DNA from: Saccharomycopsis fibuligera x Saccharomycopsis cf. fibuligera
Lineage: Eukaryota; Ascomycota; Saccharomycetes; Ascoideales; Saccharomycopsidaceae
DNA: 64,000 nt
Assembly (NCBI GenBank): GCA_001936135.1
Contig: CP012812.1
Span: 992,001-1,056,000 of the forward strand
Direction: 5' to 3'
Shown piece after piece: positions 1-8,609 of this stretch. Position numbers and translations under genes: made by a program. The notes beneath the pieces are model-generated. The model was not told where the DNA came from and did no database searches. It was given only the letters and a program-made list of their open reading frames with translations. Every line of letters begins with the position of its first letter. Positions within the stretch are counted from its first letter, which is position 1.

Positions 1-54
1 GACTAATATGGTTACCGCTGCTAAGAAGTTCAGAGAAGAATACTCCAAGAAATA
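1..54 (+). CDS. C-terminal end of an unidentified gene
   Basis: One frame is open from the left edge and ends in TAA at 52-54, giving the tail TNMVTAAKKFREEYSKK. The codons are ordinary for a well-expressed yeast gene and AT-rich 3' UTR-like sequence follows. Too little is present to name the protein; the charged Lys-rich end would suit a metabolic enzyme or a cytosolic protein, but that is only a guess. Confidence 0.5.
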
Positions 55-586
55 AGTTTTAATTAGTTAAATTTTTGATTGGTTTTGTTGGTTTGTTGTT
101 GTATTTTTCTTTTTCTCCATGTACTTATTACAAATAATTCTTTATCTTTTCTATTTATTATATTTGCGTTGCTCATTTTGTTAAATTTATTATCTTTTCG
201 GTTGATTATTTTCTTATCGTAGTTTCGTCACCATGATTTTACAATCGACGCATATTTTTATCTAGCTATGGACATTTTCTATTCGGACAGGCTAAACTGC
301 CTTTGTGCGTTCTATATCTCATATAACGTTCTCTAAAGCATTCTATAATGTAATTTTTTTTTTTTTTTGCCTACAGTAGTAGGTGCTGTGGTTCAGTAAT
401 TACTTAAAAAAATTTACCCTCTCGTTACCTCGCTCATAGAGCGCAGACAAAATTCTGCCCCACATCTCTTCAAATCCCATCATGAAGATCATGATGATGA
501 TACACCAGTTGTTGAGGCCTTGACATCATAACAGCTTGCGCTACCTACCACATCAAAAAAAAAAAAAACAAAGAAAGAAAAATTAT
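55..586. other. Intergenic, promoter of the three-exon gene
   Basis: AT-rich spacer holding the 3' UTR of the preceding gene and the promoter of the gene starting at 587. There is a T run near 353-368 and an A run just before the start codon (about 555-568). No coding potential or RNA gene seen. Confidence 0.5.
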
Positions 587-1611
587 ATGTCTGACCAACC
601 ACCGCCTAGTAATGGCAAGCCGTATGTTCGCATTAATGCTATCACTTTCATTCCGATTTTCAACTTGCCCATCTATCGCATTATCGAATCATTTACTAAC
701 ATCTTGTCTTTCTTATAGAATATATGGCAAAGCCCCATATAACCCATATGATCCCTCTGAAGCTAGACCTATTGGTGGGTATCCTAGTGAATATGCGATC
801 CCCGGTAAGCTTACCTCCTCGGGTGCAGTGAGGCCTGCTACAGAGCTTCAAAGGTATGTTAAATCATGATGCTTTCAATACTTTATTTAATTTTTTTCCT
901 TTTTTTTGTTGTTGTTGTTTCATCAGATTATTATTTGTCATTATCATATTGGCTAGCCGGGTTGGCACTCCCAGATTGGCAGCATATGGCGAATCAATAA
1001 TCGCTGGTCATGATGGTTCTCATCGCTAACATCACAATAGAGTCAAAAATGCAATGAATCAGTTACACGTTACGCCTAGACCTGCTAGTCAGCTCTACCC
1101 TGGTCAGTTCAAAGTCTTACGCAGAGTCAATGATAACGCCCGCTTCAATAAAGGTTCCCGCTATGTGGCTACAGCAGCCCTTACTGGTATAGTGATATAT
1201 TCTCTTTTCTTCCATCGTTGGAACGATGGTTATGATCATCTTTTCAGCGGCTTTTATAGATTCCAACTCAAGTGCAAGTGGTTTTTCAAAGGTACGTTAT
1301 CAAGACAGGAGTTTGAAGATTTGACTCCAAAGCAAAAAGGAATTAATTCTGCCTTGATCAACGAAAGCAGCGCTGATTTGAGCCAAAATGAGAACAAATT
1401 CGCTTTGCAAAGACCTTCTAGAGAACATATCATCATGGCTGAAAAAATCGCTCAAGAGCGTGAAGAAAGATACTTGAGAGCAGTTGACATTGCCGAGAAT
1501 AGATTGCGAGAATTGAATAAGTCGACCGATGATTTAAGCCACATACATGACTCCTCCTTTAATGATCCTCAGCAGACTGAGCCACGGAAGAAATGGTTTG
1601 GCATTTTTTAA
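587..1611 (+). CDS. Three-exon gene, putative single-pass membrane protein
   Basis: Exons are 587-621, 719-853 and 1041-1611, joining in frame to 246 residues. Intron 1 (622-718) has donor GTATGT, branch TTTACTAAC and acceptor TAG. Intron 2 (854-1040) has donor GTATGT, branch GCTAAC and acceptor TAG. Without splicing the N-terminal part is closed by stops, and the junctions restore one frame. The first 60 residues are Pro/Tyr/Gly-rich (start MSDQPPPSNGKPIYGKAPYN). A basic stretch containing FKVLRRVNDNARF precedes one hydrophobic segment at about residues 98-115 (YVATAALTGIVIYSLFF), followed by an aromatic-rich patch and a charged, probably helical tail rich in Glu/Arg (about residues 180-220). 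The basic segment before the helix would suit a mitochondrial or ER membrane protein. I do not recognise the family. Two introns in a short gene are unusual for a budding yeast. Confidence 0.75.
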
Positions 1612-2280
1612 CCCTGTGTATATACATAACTCTATTCCTGTCATTAGCATATATTCAAAGAATTTATATATTTTCTTGTGTTCTGTTCGCCAGCTTTTAT
1701 GGGTTGGCTAAGTTTGACAATAAGGCAATGTAGTTCAAAACTTCTTGTAGGAGACTTCCAAGCACAAACGCATGCACGAGAAGGTAAACACAGGATATAT
1801 CTTTTGTAGTCGCTTCAGGGGATCGAGTTCTACCTCACACCTTATACGCGGCCAAGGATTTCATGGTATGTATTGAGCCAAATTTGTGAGTAGCAGATTT
1901 AATGGGCAGTGGCAGTCTGTTTGCCTTCATCAGAACTTTGTCAAGGAGAGCTGTTGAAAATGGGCCAAGTCGTGAAAATAGTAGCGTTTCTGTACAAGTT
2001 TAGAAAAATACATAGTGCGGTATCTGGCAAACAAGGCATTACATACACCTTTATATTTACGTTGGTAATTACTATTCAAGCTGGTACTCCTTGAAAACGC
2101 GAGACAGCCCAATGTTTGTTACTTGTAAACTATCAAAAAATTGACTTTTAAACGCGATGTATGAGGCTCCTACAATTTACTACGACTTTTGCAAAACAGT
2201 TTGCGTAAACGCTCCTCAGCCATTTATAGCGTGATTACTGAGAACAGCGAGATTAGCAGTATAAATAGGTGACGGCACGT

Positions 2281-2304
2281 CAGCACAATTGTATCATTGT
2301 GCTG
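2281..2304. repeat. Perfect inverted repeat (hairpin)
   Basis: Arms CAGCACAAT (2281-2289) and ATTGTGCTG (2296-2304) are exact reverse complements around a 6-nt loop. The core GTCAGCACAATT recurs, in inverted orientation, in a second hairpin at 46894-46912. Function unknown. Confidence 0.6.
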
Positions 2305-2373
2305 TTCAACTTTACTACTAGCTCTACTCAAGATTGGTAGTAAACTGTAGATACATATATATAACTTTCAGTT

Positions 2374-2374
<1 letters not shown>

Positions 2375-2404
<30 letters not shown>
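2375..2404. repeat. Poly(dT) tract, 30 nt
   Basis: Uninterrupted T30 downstream of ADE5,7. It is one of about a dozen homopolymer dA:dT tracts of 20 nt or more in the noncoding parts of this window. Confidence 0.9.
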
Positions 2405-2407
<3 letters not shown>

Positions 2408-2585
2408 CAGGTACAAAGCGATGAAAAATGATAGACAAAGAAACAACAAAAGAAGATTGCGGATCGAATTGGATCTAAAAATAAGCAAAATCTAAAAGAC
2501 TAAAAATAAAAATAGAAAAAATATTAGCACCTACTGACGAAATAACTAATTACCACTCAGCAAATATTAAAAACATTAGTGTTTT

Positions 2586-5078
2586 TTAATTGTAGAACCC
2601 TTCTTCGGTCAAGCCGTCAATAAAACAACCTGGCAAGTCATCTTTTCTCTCAACCAACTCACCAATCTTGAATACGGTTTCGCCAGCACTTTCAAAAATC
2701 TTGGCAACTTGTTCAAAATTGGCCTTTCTGACAATAACGGCCATACCAACACCAGCGTTGAAAGTCTTAAAGAAATCAGACATCGGCACGTTACCATATT
2801 TACCAAACCATTTAAAAATTGATGGCACTTCCCAGCTACCGTAATCAATCTTTGCAGACAAATGCTTAGGTAAAGTTCTTGGAATATTTTCCACTAAACC
2901 ACCTCCGGTAATGTGAGCCAATCCTAAAATATCAGCCTTATCACTGGTGCTTTTCAAAACTTGCAAAATCGGCTTGACGTAAATTCTAGTAGGCACCAAA
3001 CATGCTTCAGCAACAGTTTGCTGTTTCTTGTTTTGGTTGTTTCCATTCCATGGAGCAGGACTATTCAAGTCTAATTCATTGACTTCAATAATCTTACGCA
3101 CCAATGAAAACCCGTTAGAATGCAATCCATCAGATCTCAAACCCAAAACCACATCACCAGCTTGCATAGCGTCAATTTTTGGCAACATTTGATCTTTGAG
3201 TACTGCACCTACTGAAGTACCGTTAGTATCGTAATGGTTCCCCTCGTACATGCCTGGCATTTCTGAAGTTTCACCACCAACTAAGGCACAACCAGCAATT
3301 TTACAGCCTTCAACCACCCCACTAACAAAATCATGAGCCACTTGAATATCCAATTTTCCCGTAGCAAAATAGTCCAAGAAGAATAATGGTTCAGCACCTT
3401 GTACCACGAGGTCATTGACATTCATAGCCACCAAGTCAATACCAACGGTGTTATGAATGTTGGATTCTTGAGCAATTCTCAATTTGGTACCGACACCATC
3501 AGTGGCAGCGACAAGTAAAGTGGAAGCAGCGTCTTCATAGCCTGCAGCAGCTAAGTCAAAAAGGCCACCAAATCCACCAATGTCGGAATCAGCACCTGAT
3601 CTTTTAGTTGACTTGACAAGGGACTTGATACGGTCCACTAATAAATTACCATTATCAACAGAAACCCCGGAATCTTCATAAGTTATGGATTTCTTGTTGG
3701 CAGCTTGTTTTTGTTGCTGCTTTTCTTGAAATTTGAAAGCACGATGAGCAATATCGGTTCTATAGTAATGATCTTTGAAACTAACGTGTTTGATGGCTTC
3801 GTAAACATCAGTCACAGATTGTTTCAAATTATGTGCCACGGCAGTAACACCAAGAACTCTACCACCGTTAGTGACAACTTTACCCTCGTTGTTGACCTTG
3901 GTACCAGAATGCACAACTCTAACATCCGTATCCAAATTAGCAATAGCATCATGATCCACGGTGATTTCGTGACCCTTTTCGTAAGAGCCTGGGTATCCAT
4001 TAGCGGCCATAATCACAGTAGTGGCAAATTTAGTATGGTCAATTTCAAAATTGACACTATCTAATCTTCCCTCAGCAGCAGCAAGCAAAACTTGAGCCAA
4101 ATCGGTAGTAGCATTGTTAATTAATGGCAATACTGACTGAGTTTCTGGATCACCGAATCTGACATTGTATTCCAAAACCTTAGGACGACCATCTTTAGTT
4201 AAGATAATCCCGGTGAAAAGCACACCAGTGAACGGAAACCCATCTTTTCTCATCCCGTCGATGCTTGGCTTCACAATTTCATCATTGATGATTTGGAGCA
4301 ACTTTGGGTCAGTAGCAATTGGGGTAGGAGCATAAGAGCCCATACCACCGGTATTTAGCCCAGCATCATCATTACCGATTTTCTTGTGATCTTGGGAAGG
4401 TGGGAAATTGATAAAAGTGTAACCATCACTAATGGTCAAGATAGAAATTTCATCACCGTCCAAGAATTCTTCCACAACCACTTCATCACCAGCATCACCA
4501 AATTGTTTTTGCACCATTACTTGTTCAAGAGCTTCAATGGCTTCTTCCTTGGAAGTTGGAATCAACACACCTTTACCACCAGCAATCCCTGAGGCCTTGA
4601 TGACCACTCTATGATTAACTGATTCAATGTACTGTTTAGCTTCTTCAAATTGGTTATCGGTGAAGTTCTTGTATTCAGCAGTTGGAATATTGTGCTTATG
4701 CATGAAATCCTTACTGAAAGTTTTGGAGCCTTCCATGTATGCGGCTTTAGCATCTGGACCAAAAACCAAAATTTTCTTACCTGAGTTATTGTTGTAACGG
4801 AAGAAATCAACAATTCCATCAACCAAAGGTAACTCTGGACCTGGAATTACCAAATCAACATCATGTTTAATGGAAAATTCTAAAAGTTGAGGGAAATCTT
4901 TCTTGGAAGCACCAACGGCAATATTTTCAACGTTGATGGTTGGGTGCTTAAGAAAATGAGTAGCACCATTTCCCTGGGTAATGTAAATATTGGCAACGGT
5001 TGGAGAAAGGAGCAATTGGTTTAAAATTGCATGCTCTCTGCCACCATTACCAATGATCAAGATATTTAATTTTGACAT
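2586..5078 (-). CDS. ADE5,7: Bifunctional GAR synthetase / AIR synthetase
   Basis: An 830-residue cytosolic enzyme for two steps of de novo purine synthesis. The N-terminal half is phosphoribosylamine-glycine ligase, an ATP-grasp enzyme, and the C-terminal half is phosphoribosylformylglycinamidine cyclo-ligase. The N-terminal half opens with the nucleotide-binding start MSKLNILIIGNGGREHA and carries ATP-grasp segments such as KASGIAGGKGV, GGMGSYAPTP and EYNVRFGDPETQ. The cyclase half (from about residue 450) carries YEDSGVSVDNGN, TDGVGTKL, GGETSEMPGMY and HITGGGLVENIPR. Length is close to the S. cerevisiae protein (about 800). The ATG at 5078 is chosen because MSKLN is the conserved start; the open frame continues 30 codons upstream without a conserved Met. 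It is single-exon, with a long upstream region containing an 8-bp minisatellite. Confidence 0.97.
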   Translation of the reverse strand: MSKLNILIIGNGGREHAILNQLLLSPTVANIYITQGNGATHFLKHPTINVENIAVGASKKDFPQLLEFSIKHDVDLVIPGPELPLVDGIVDFFRYNNNSGKKILVFGPDAKAAYMEGSKTFSKDFMHKHNIPTAEYKNFTDNQFEEAKQYIESVNHRVVIKASGIAGGKGVLIPTSKEEAIEALEQVMVQKQFGDAGDEVVVEEFLDGDEISILTISDGYTFINFPPSQDHKKIGNDDAGLNTGGMGSYAPTPIATDPKLLQIINDEIVKPSIDGMRKDGFPFTGVLFTGIILTKDGRPKVLEYNVRFGDPETQSVLPLINNATTDLAQVLLAAAEGRLDSVNFEIDHTKFATTVIMAANGYPGSYEKGHEITVDHDAIANLDTDVRVVHSGTKVNNEGKVVTNGGRVLGVTAVAHNLKQSVTDVYEAIKHVSFKDHYYRTDIAHRAFKFQEKQQQKQAANKKSITYEDSGVSVDNGNLLVDRIKSLVKSTKRSGADSDIGGFGGLFDLAAAGYEDAASTLLVAATDGVGTKLRIAQESNIHNTVGIDLVAMNVNDLVVQGAEPLFFLDYFATGKLDIQVAHDFVSGVVEGCKIAGCALVGGETSEMPGMYEGNHYDTNGTSVGAVLKDQMLPKIDAMQAGDVVLGLRSDGLHSNGFSLVRKIIEVNELDLNSPAPWNGNNQNKKQQTVAEACLVPTRIYVKPILQVLKSTSDKADILGLAHITGGGLVENIPRTLPKHLSAKIDYGSWEVPSIFKWFGKYGNVPMSDFFKTFNAGVGMAVIVRKANFEQVAKIFESAGETVFKIGELVERKDDLPGCFIDGLTEEGFYN

Positions 5079-5561
5079 GATAAAGAATGATGTAGTCGAA
5101 AAGTGCGTTAGCAAACAAAAGACGACAAAAAAAAGGAGCTGGTTAAAAGGAAAAATGAGGAGAAGCAAACAGACTGAGTCCTTGATTCTAGCAGAAATCT
5201 AGTTTGGTTGGTAGAAGGCTACTAGAGGAGGCTGAGAAACAGTAAAACAGGAAGAGCTTGACAGGAAGAAACTGTGCTTCTCTCGAGGCGGAGGACATAA
5301 AGTTCGTTGCAGCATTTTTTGTCACTCCCGAGCGACTGTGTGACTAAATCCACGATGGTGAAAAAAATCTTTCACTGCACGGTGAGAGTGGATGGGTGCG
5401 TGTTTCTGCGTATGGTTGCATAACCAAAATTTACTACCTACAAAAGTACAAGTAGTACTATTAAAGTGTCGAGCTTTCCCTGCCCCAGATAGCTGTGGTA
5501 CCGTTGGCCGACTTTTAATTGCTGATGAAATGATTTTTGAATTAGATATAGAAAAAATTAA

Positions 5562-5688
5562 ACATAAATACATAAATACATAAATACATAAATACATAAA
5601 TACATAAATACATAAATACATAAATACATAAATACATAAATACATAAATACATAAATACATAAATACATAAATACATAAATACATAAG
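5562..5688. repeat. 8-bp minisatellite (ACATAAAT)n
   Basis: About 16 tandem copies of ACATAAAT, nearly perfect, with the last units drifting (ACATAAGT, ATATAAAT). There are no spacers, so it is not a CRISPR array. Expansion by replication slippage is the likely origin. It lies about 480 bp upstream of the ADE5,7 start codon. Confidence 0.95.
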
Positions 5689-6182
5689 TATATAAATATA
5701 TAAATATTAGCTGTGTCATGCGGCTAGCTCTTCTAGTAACTCTTTTTCAATCATTGGTTTTCCTGCGATTTTGTTTACGCTCTTCTAATTCAAATTTTTT
5801 TCTACCTTCGGCCAAATAAATTCAAAGTAAATTTATTGTTGGGTTGAATTGACATCAACTTTCAAAGACTCTTTCAGGCTTTAATTCCGGTATATAAGTA
5901 TTGATTCTGTAATAACTCCGACGTATTTTTTTCTTCACACAAGTTCAATTCATTATATTAACATTATCAATAAAAAATTATCGAGAGTAGTTTTTTCTAC
6001 CTTTACGATTTTTACCTTTTTTTGTTCTTATTGTCAACAGTTGAATAGGAATGGTTTTACTTCAGTAAAAGTGTCATCGTTACATTCGTGCACTTTAATT
6101 GTCATGTACCCTTTGAAAATGGGAAAAATATATTGACAAATGCTGTAATAAGCCTGTTGAGACCTTCAAGCACTAATCTTCG

Positions 6183-6208
6183 TATACTAAAGCACGTGAT
6201 TTAGTATA
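6183..6208. promoter_or_regulatory. 26-bp palindrome centred on an E-box
   Basis: Arms TATACTAAA (6183-6191) and TTTAGTATA (6200-6208) are exact reverse complements flanking GCACGTGA, which contains CACGTG. CACGTG is the core bound by bHLH regulators (Cbf1, Pho4, Tye7 families). The site is 45 bp upstream of the tRNA-Lys(CUU) gene. Regulatory use is inferred. Confidence 0.45.
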
Positions 6209-6252
6209 ACTTAAATGTTACAATCTACTCAAAAATTGAGTTTTCAATAACA

Positions 6253-6337
6253 GCCTCGCTAGCACAATCGGTAGTGCATTCGACTCTTAACAACGAGCGA
6301 AATCGAAAGGTTGCGGGTTCGAGCCCCGCGTGGGGCT
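6253..6337 (+). tRNA. tRNA-Lys(CUU), with a 12-nt intron
   Basis: The cloverleaf folds fully: acceptor GCCTCGC/GTGGGGC with two G-U pairs and T discriminator at 6337, D arm GCAC...GTGC, anticodon stem TTCGA/TCGAA, and T arm GCGGG-TTCGAGC-CCCGC. The anticodon CTT is at 6286-6288. After A37 (6289) a 12-nt insert (6290-6301) interrupts the loop at the canonical tRNA intron position; removing it leaves 73 nt. A T-run for Pol III termination follows at about 6339-6346. The box A region (TAGCACAATCGG) and box B (GGTTCGAGCCC) are intact. A decayed LINE copy begins about 140 bp downstream. Confidence 0.95.
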
Positions 6338-6479
6338 TTCTTTTTTGCCCCTTTTCTCAACATAGATATGTGCACCTTCATATTGTTATATGTAGTACAG
6401 TTAAGTTGCTGTCATATAGGCATAAGGTGAAGTCTAATAAGTGGAAATCCTATTATAAGTAGATGGGAATTTTAGCCGC
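6338..6479. terminator. Pol III terminator and short spacer
   Basis: The sequence after the tRNA contains TTTCTTTTTT, a standard Pol III stop, then AT-rich spacer up to the LINE relic. The small frame overlapping the tRNA here is not a gene. Confidence 0.6.
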
Positions 6480-6960
6480 TTTATCTGGCTTGACATAAAG
6501 GTAGAGGTGATTTATGTTTAGGGTGAATATTATTTGGTTTTATTGTGTTGTTCGTGTCGACAGTTAAATAGAACACGTCGCAAATGGGTACCAAATTTCA
6601 AATACTAAGTTACACGTATTATCTAATTCAATGGCGGGTGATGTAGTAAATAAGACTAGATATTGTAATTTTTTGCCAATCAAAATCCTTATCGTGCAAT
6701 AGGAAAGAGTGTTTCTTTTGAAATATTGAGCAATTATTGATATAAAGTAATTCTCTTGTATCATTGAATGACCATTTTAACATTGCCATATGTGATTCCA
6801 CCCTTTCAAGCAGTGATAATCCTTTTCAATGTTCAAAAGACACATCATCGGCTCTATGTTTTTTTATCTCACCTACAGAAAAGTTTTGCCCAATCACCAA
6901 TCTATTCGGTTTGCAAGATACATGCTATTAGAGCACAAATGTCATTCTGAGTGCGAGCTA
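6480..6960 (-). mobile_element. Decayed LINE 3' end, same family as 8257-9720
   Basis: The segment aligns by eye with the LINE copy at 8257-9720 and with the solo copy at 30911-31195. GTGTCGACAG at about 6553 matches TTGTCGACAG at 8535 and 31155. The stretch around 6640-6700 (GTGATGTAGTAAATAAGACTAGA) matches GTGATGTAGTAAACAAGACTAGA at about 8627, which is the end of the LINE reading frame. Weaker similarity continues to about 6950 (GAGCACAAATGTCATTC versus GAGCACCACTTACATTC). The copy carries many substitutions and indels and has no usable frame, so it is older than the 8257-9720 copy. Its 3' end faces the tRNA-Lys(CUU) gene. Confidence 0.75.
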
Positions 6961-8049
6961 AAAAGAAATGAAGCATAGAAGCCTTGGCTTTCCTTAAAAC
7001 TTAAAGCAAAATTACTCCTTTGTTTTTTTCTTTCTCGTGAAAAGAGGTCAAATAAATATTCCTGTTTTTTTGTTTTAAGAAATAAGAAAAAATAAAGTAA
7101 AAAAAAAAAAAAAAAAAAAAAACACGGTTACAGGTATATCAATTCAATTATTCAACTTTTTAAAGATATGCCCCAGAAATTGTAATTTTGGGCAAACACG
7201 ATCTACAAAATGAAGAGCTATAAATAATGTGAAAAATCTTACCTAAATTTAGAATGTAATAAAATTTCAAAGAAAATAGAAATAACTATAAAGTTTTACG
7301 AATAATAAACAAACTTTATTTGCCGTTTTCAGAAAAAGCTTTAAGTAGCAGTTTATTTGTAGCATGATATTATGAAATAGCGCATATTAACTAAGTTTGT
7401 ATATAGAAGATTTCCCTAAGGTTTAAATGGCTAAGCCAATTATTCGATAATTTGCTTTATAATAATAACATAAAAAAGGGAGCATTAAGAAGAATCTATT
7501 GGATAAAAAGGTACAGTTTTGACTGTTTCTTATATCCCTCTTGGCATCTTTAAATGATGAACATTGGGTTCTAGATCTTCTGATCGGGACCTAGATATTT
7601 TCCATAACTTACTCTGAATTACACTGAATTTAACTACTATTAATAGCTCAAATCAAATATCTGTTCTATTCGGTGTAATTATTATTTATATACGGTTCAA
7701 CCCAATATTTTTAAATATTTTTTACTCTTTAGTTATATTAAAAAAGAAGGCATTTTCAACTAATAATCATGAACTCCGATTTATCAAAATTCCATAATTA
7801 AATGATTTTTCTGAATAACAATAAGAAAGACAAAGGGACAAAGTAGAAAAGACAAAAATGAAAACAGTATAAAAGAAAATAAACAAATTTGACTAAGCAG
7901 GGGAAATGTACAACTAATAGACGACTTTTAAAGATAAAAATACTTGTTATTCAAGTACTGTAGCGCAGCAATTATTATCGGCTTTGATGAAAATTCTTCA
8001 AAAACTGCATAACAGTAAGCTGATAATATCGTTCATAACTGATTTAAGT
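6961..8049. other. AT-rich gene-free stretch
   Basis: No coding frame, RNA gene or clear repeat seen apart from an A24 tract at 7099-7122. It lies between LINE relics and may itself be degraded element sequence, but I could not align it to the better copies. Confidence 0.4.
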
Positions 8050-8185
8050 TTATTTCCAGTTCAGTTGTTATTATTTAGGGAAAACTTATATAAGTGAAAA
8101 CCTCGTTAGTATTAGTTAGAATTTAATGGATCAGTTGGATTTGAAATAGATATAGGAGAGATTTTAGTCTAGGATGGCTGTTTTT
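8050..8185 (-). mobile_element. Partial LINE 3' UTR copy
   Basis: GTTCAGTTGTTATTAT (8059) through AGTCTAGGATGGCTG (about 8180) repeats the block found at about 8356-8475 and 31002-31125, including the shared string GTTAGTATTAGTTAGA. It lacks the terminal ATCGATTTATTATTTC block on one side and the GTCGACAG block on the other, so it is an internal fragment of the 3' UTR. It sits about 200 bp from the larger copy in the same orientation, suggesting nested insertion or a local duplication. Confidence 0.8.
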
Positions 8186-8480
8186 TTATCTTAGTTGAAC
8201 AGCGTTGAGCTATTAATAGTGGTAAATATGCAATATGTCTCATACCAAACATTGTATTGTTTTTTTTTTCACACACAATATCGATTTATTATTTCTATAT
8301 AAACGGTAGAAAAGATAATCTTATAAACTTATCTATATAGTATATACAGTATAGTTCAGTTGTTATTATATAGGGGAAACTTATAAAAGTGAAAACCCCG
8401 TTAGTATTAGTTAGACTTTAATGGATCTTTTGGATTTGAAATAGATATAGGAGAGATTATAGTCTAGGATGAATGATATA

Positions 8481-8484
<4 letters not shown>

Positions 8485-8518
<34 letters not shown>
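8485..8518. repeat. Poly(dT) tract, 34 nt, inside the LINE 3' UTR
   Basis: On the LINE sense strand this is A34, about 90-125 nt after the stop codon and about 220 nt before the true 3' end. The solo copy has only a few bases at this place (about 31130-31138), so the run probably expanded after insertion or marks a source-element difference. Confidence 0.85.
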
Positions 8519-8523
<5 letters not shown>

Positions 8524-8609
8524 TCATTGCTTTGTTGTCGACAGATAAAAAGAAAGGGGTCTCACTTCAATACCATCTTCCACTCACTAAGATAACACTG
8601 ATGTGTTAT

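Larger units (their letters stand above)
1612..2585. other. Intergenic between convergent genes
   Basis: Spacer between the 3' ends of the three-exon gene and ADE5,7. It contains a perfect hairpin at 2281-2304 and a T30 tract at 2375-2404. Small open frames around 1909-2112 lack any recognisable feature and overlap on both strands, so I do not call them. Confidence 0.5.
5079..6252. other. Intergenic upstream of ADE5,7
   Basis: It holds the ADE5,7 promoter, an 8-bp minisatellite (5562-5688) and a large palindrome with an E-box (6183-6208) before the tRNA gene. The apparent long reading frame on the minus strand (5322-5669) is created by the minisatellite. No real gene seen. Confidence 0.5.

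Noticed and set aside
1909-2112. Two 60-codon frames on opposite strands
   Set aside because: They overlap each other in intergenic sequence, with no features.
5322-5669. 115-codon minus-strand frame rich in repeating YLCIYVFM
   Set aside because: It is produced by the 8-bp minisatellite; an 8-bp unit cycles through all frames and gives a periodic artefact peptide.
5562-5688. Possible CRISPR-like array
   Set aside because: Tandem 8-bp units with no spacers in a eukaryotic genome; a plain minisatellite.
8485-8518. T34 tract taken as the LINE poly(A) end
   Set aside because: The solo copy at 30911-31195 has element sequence on both sides of this position, so the true end is at about 8257-8266.
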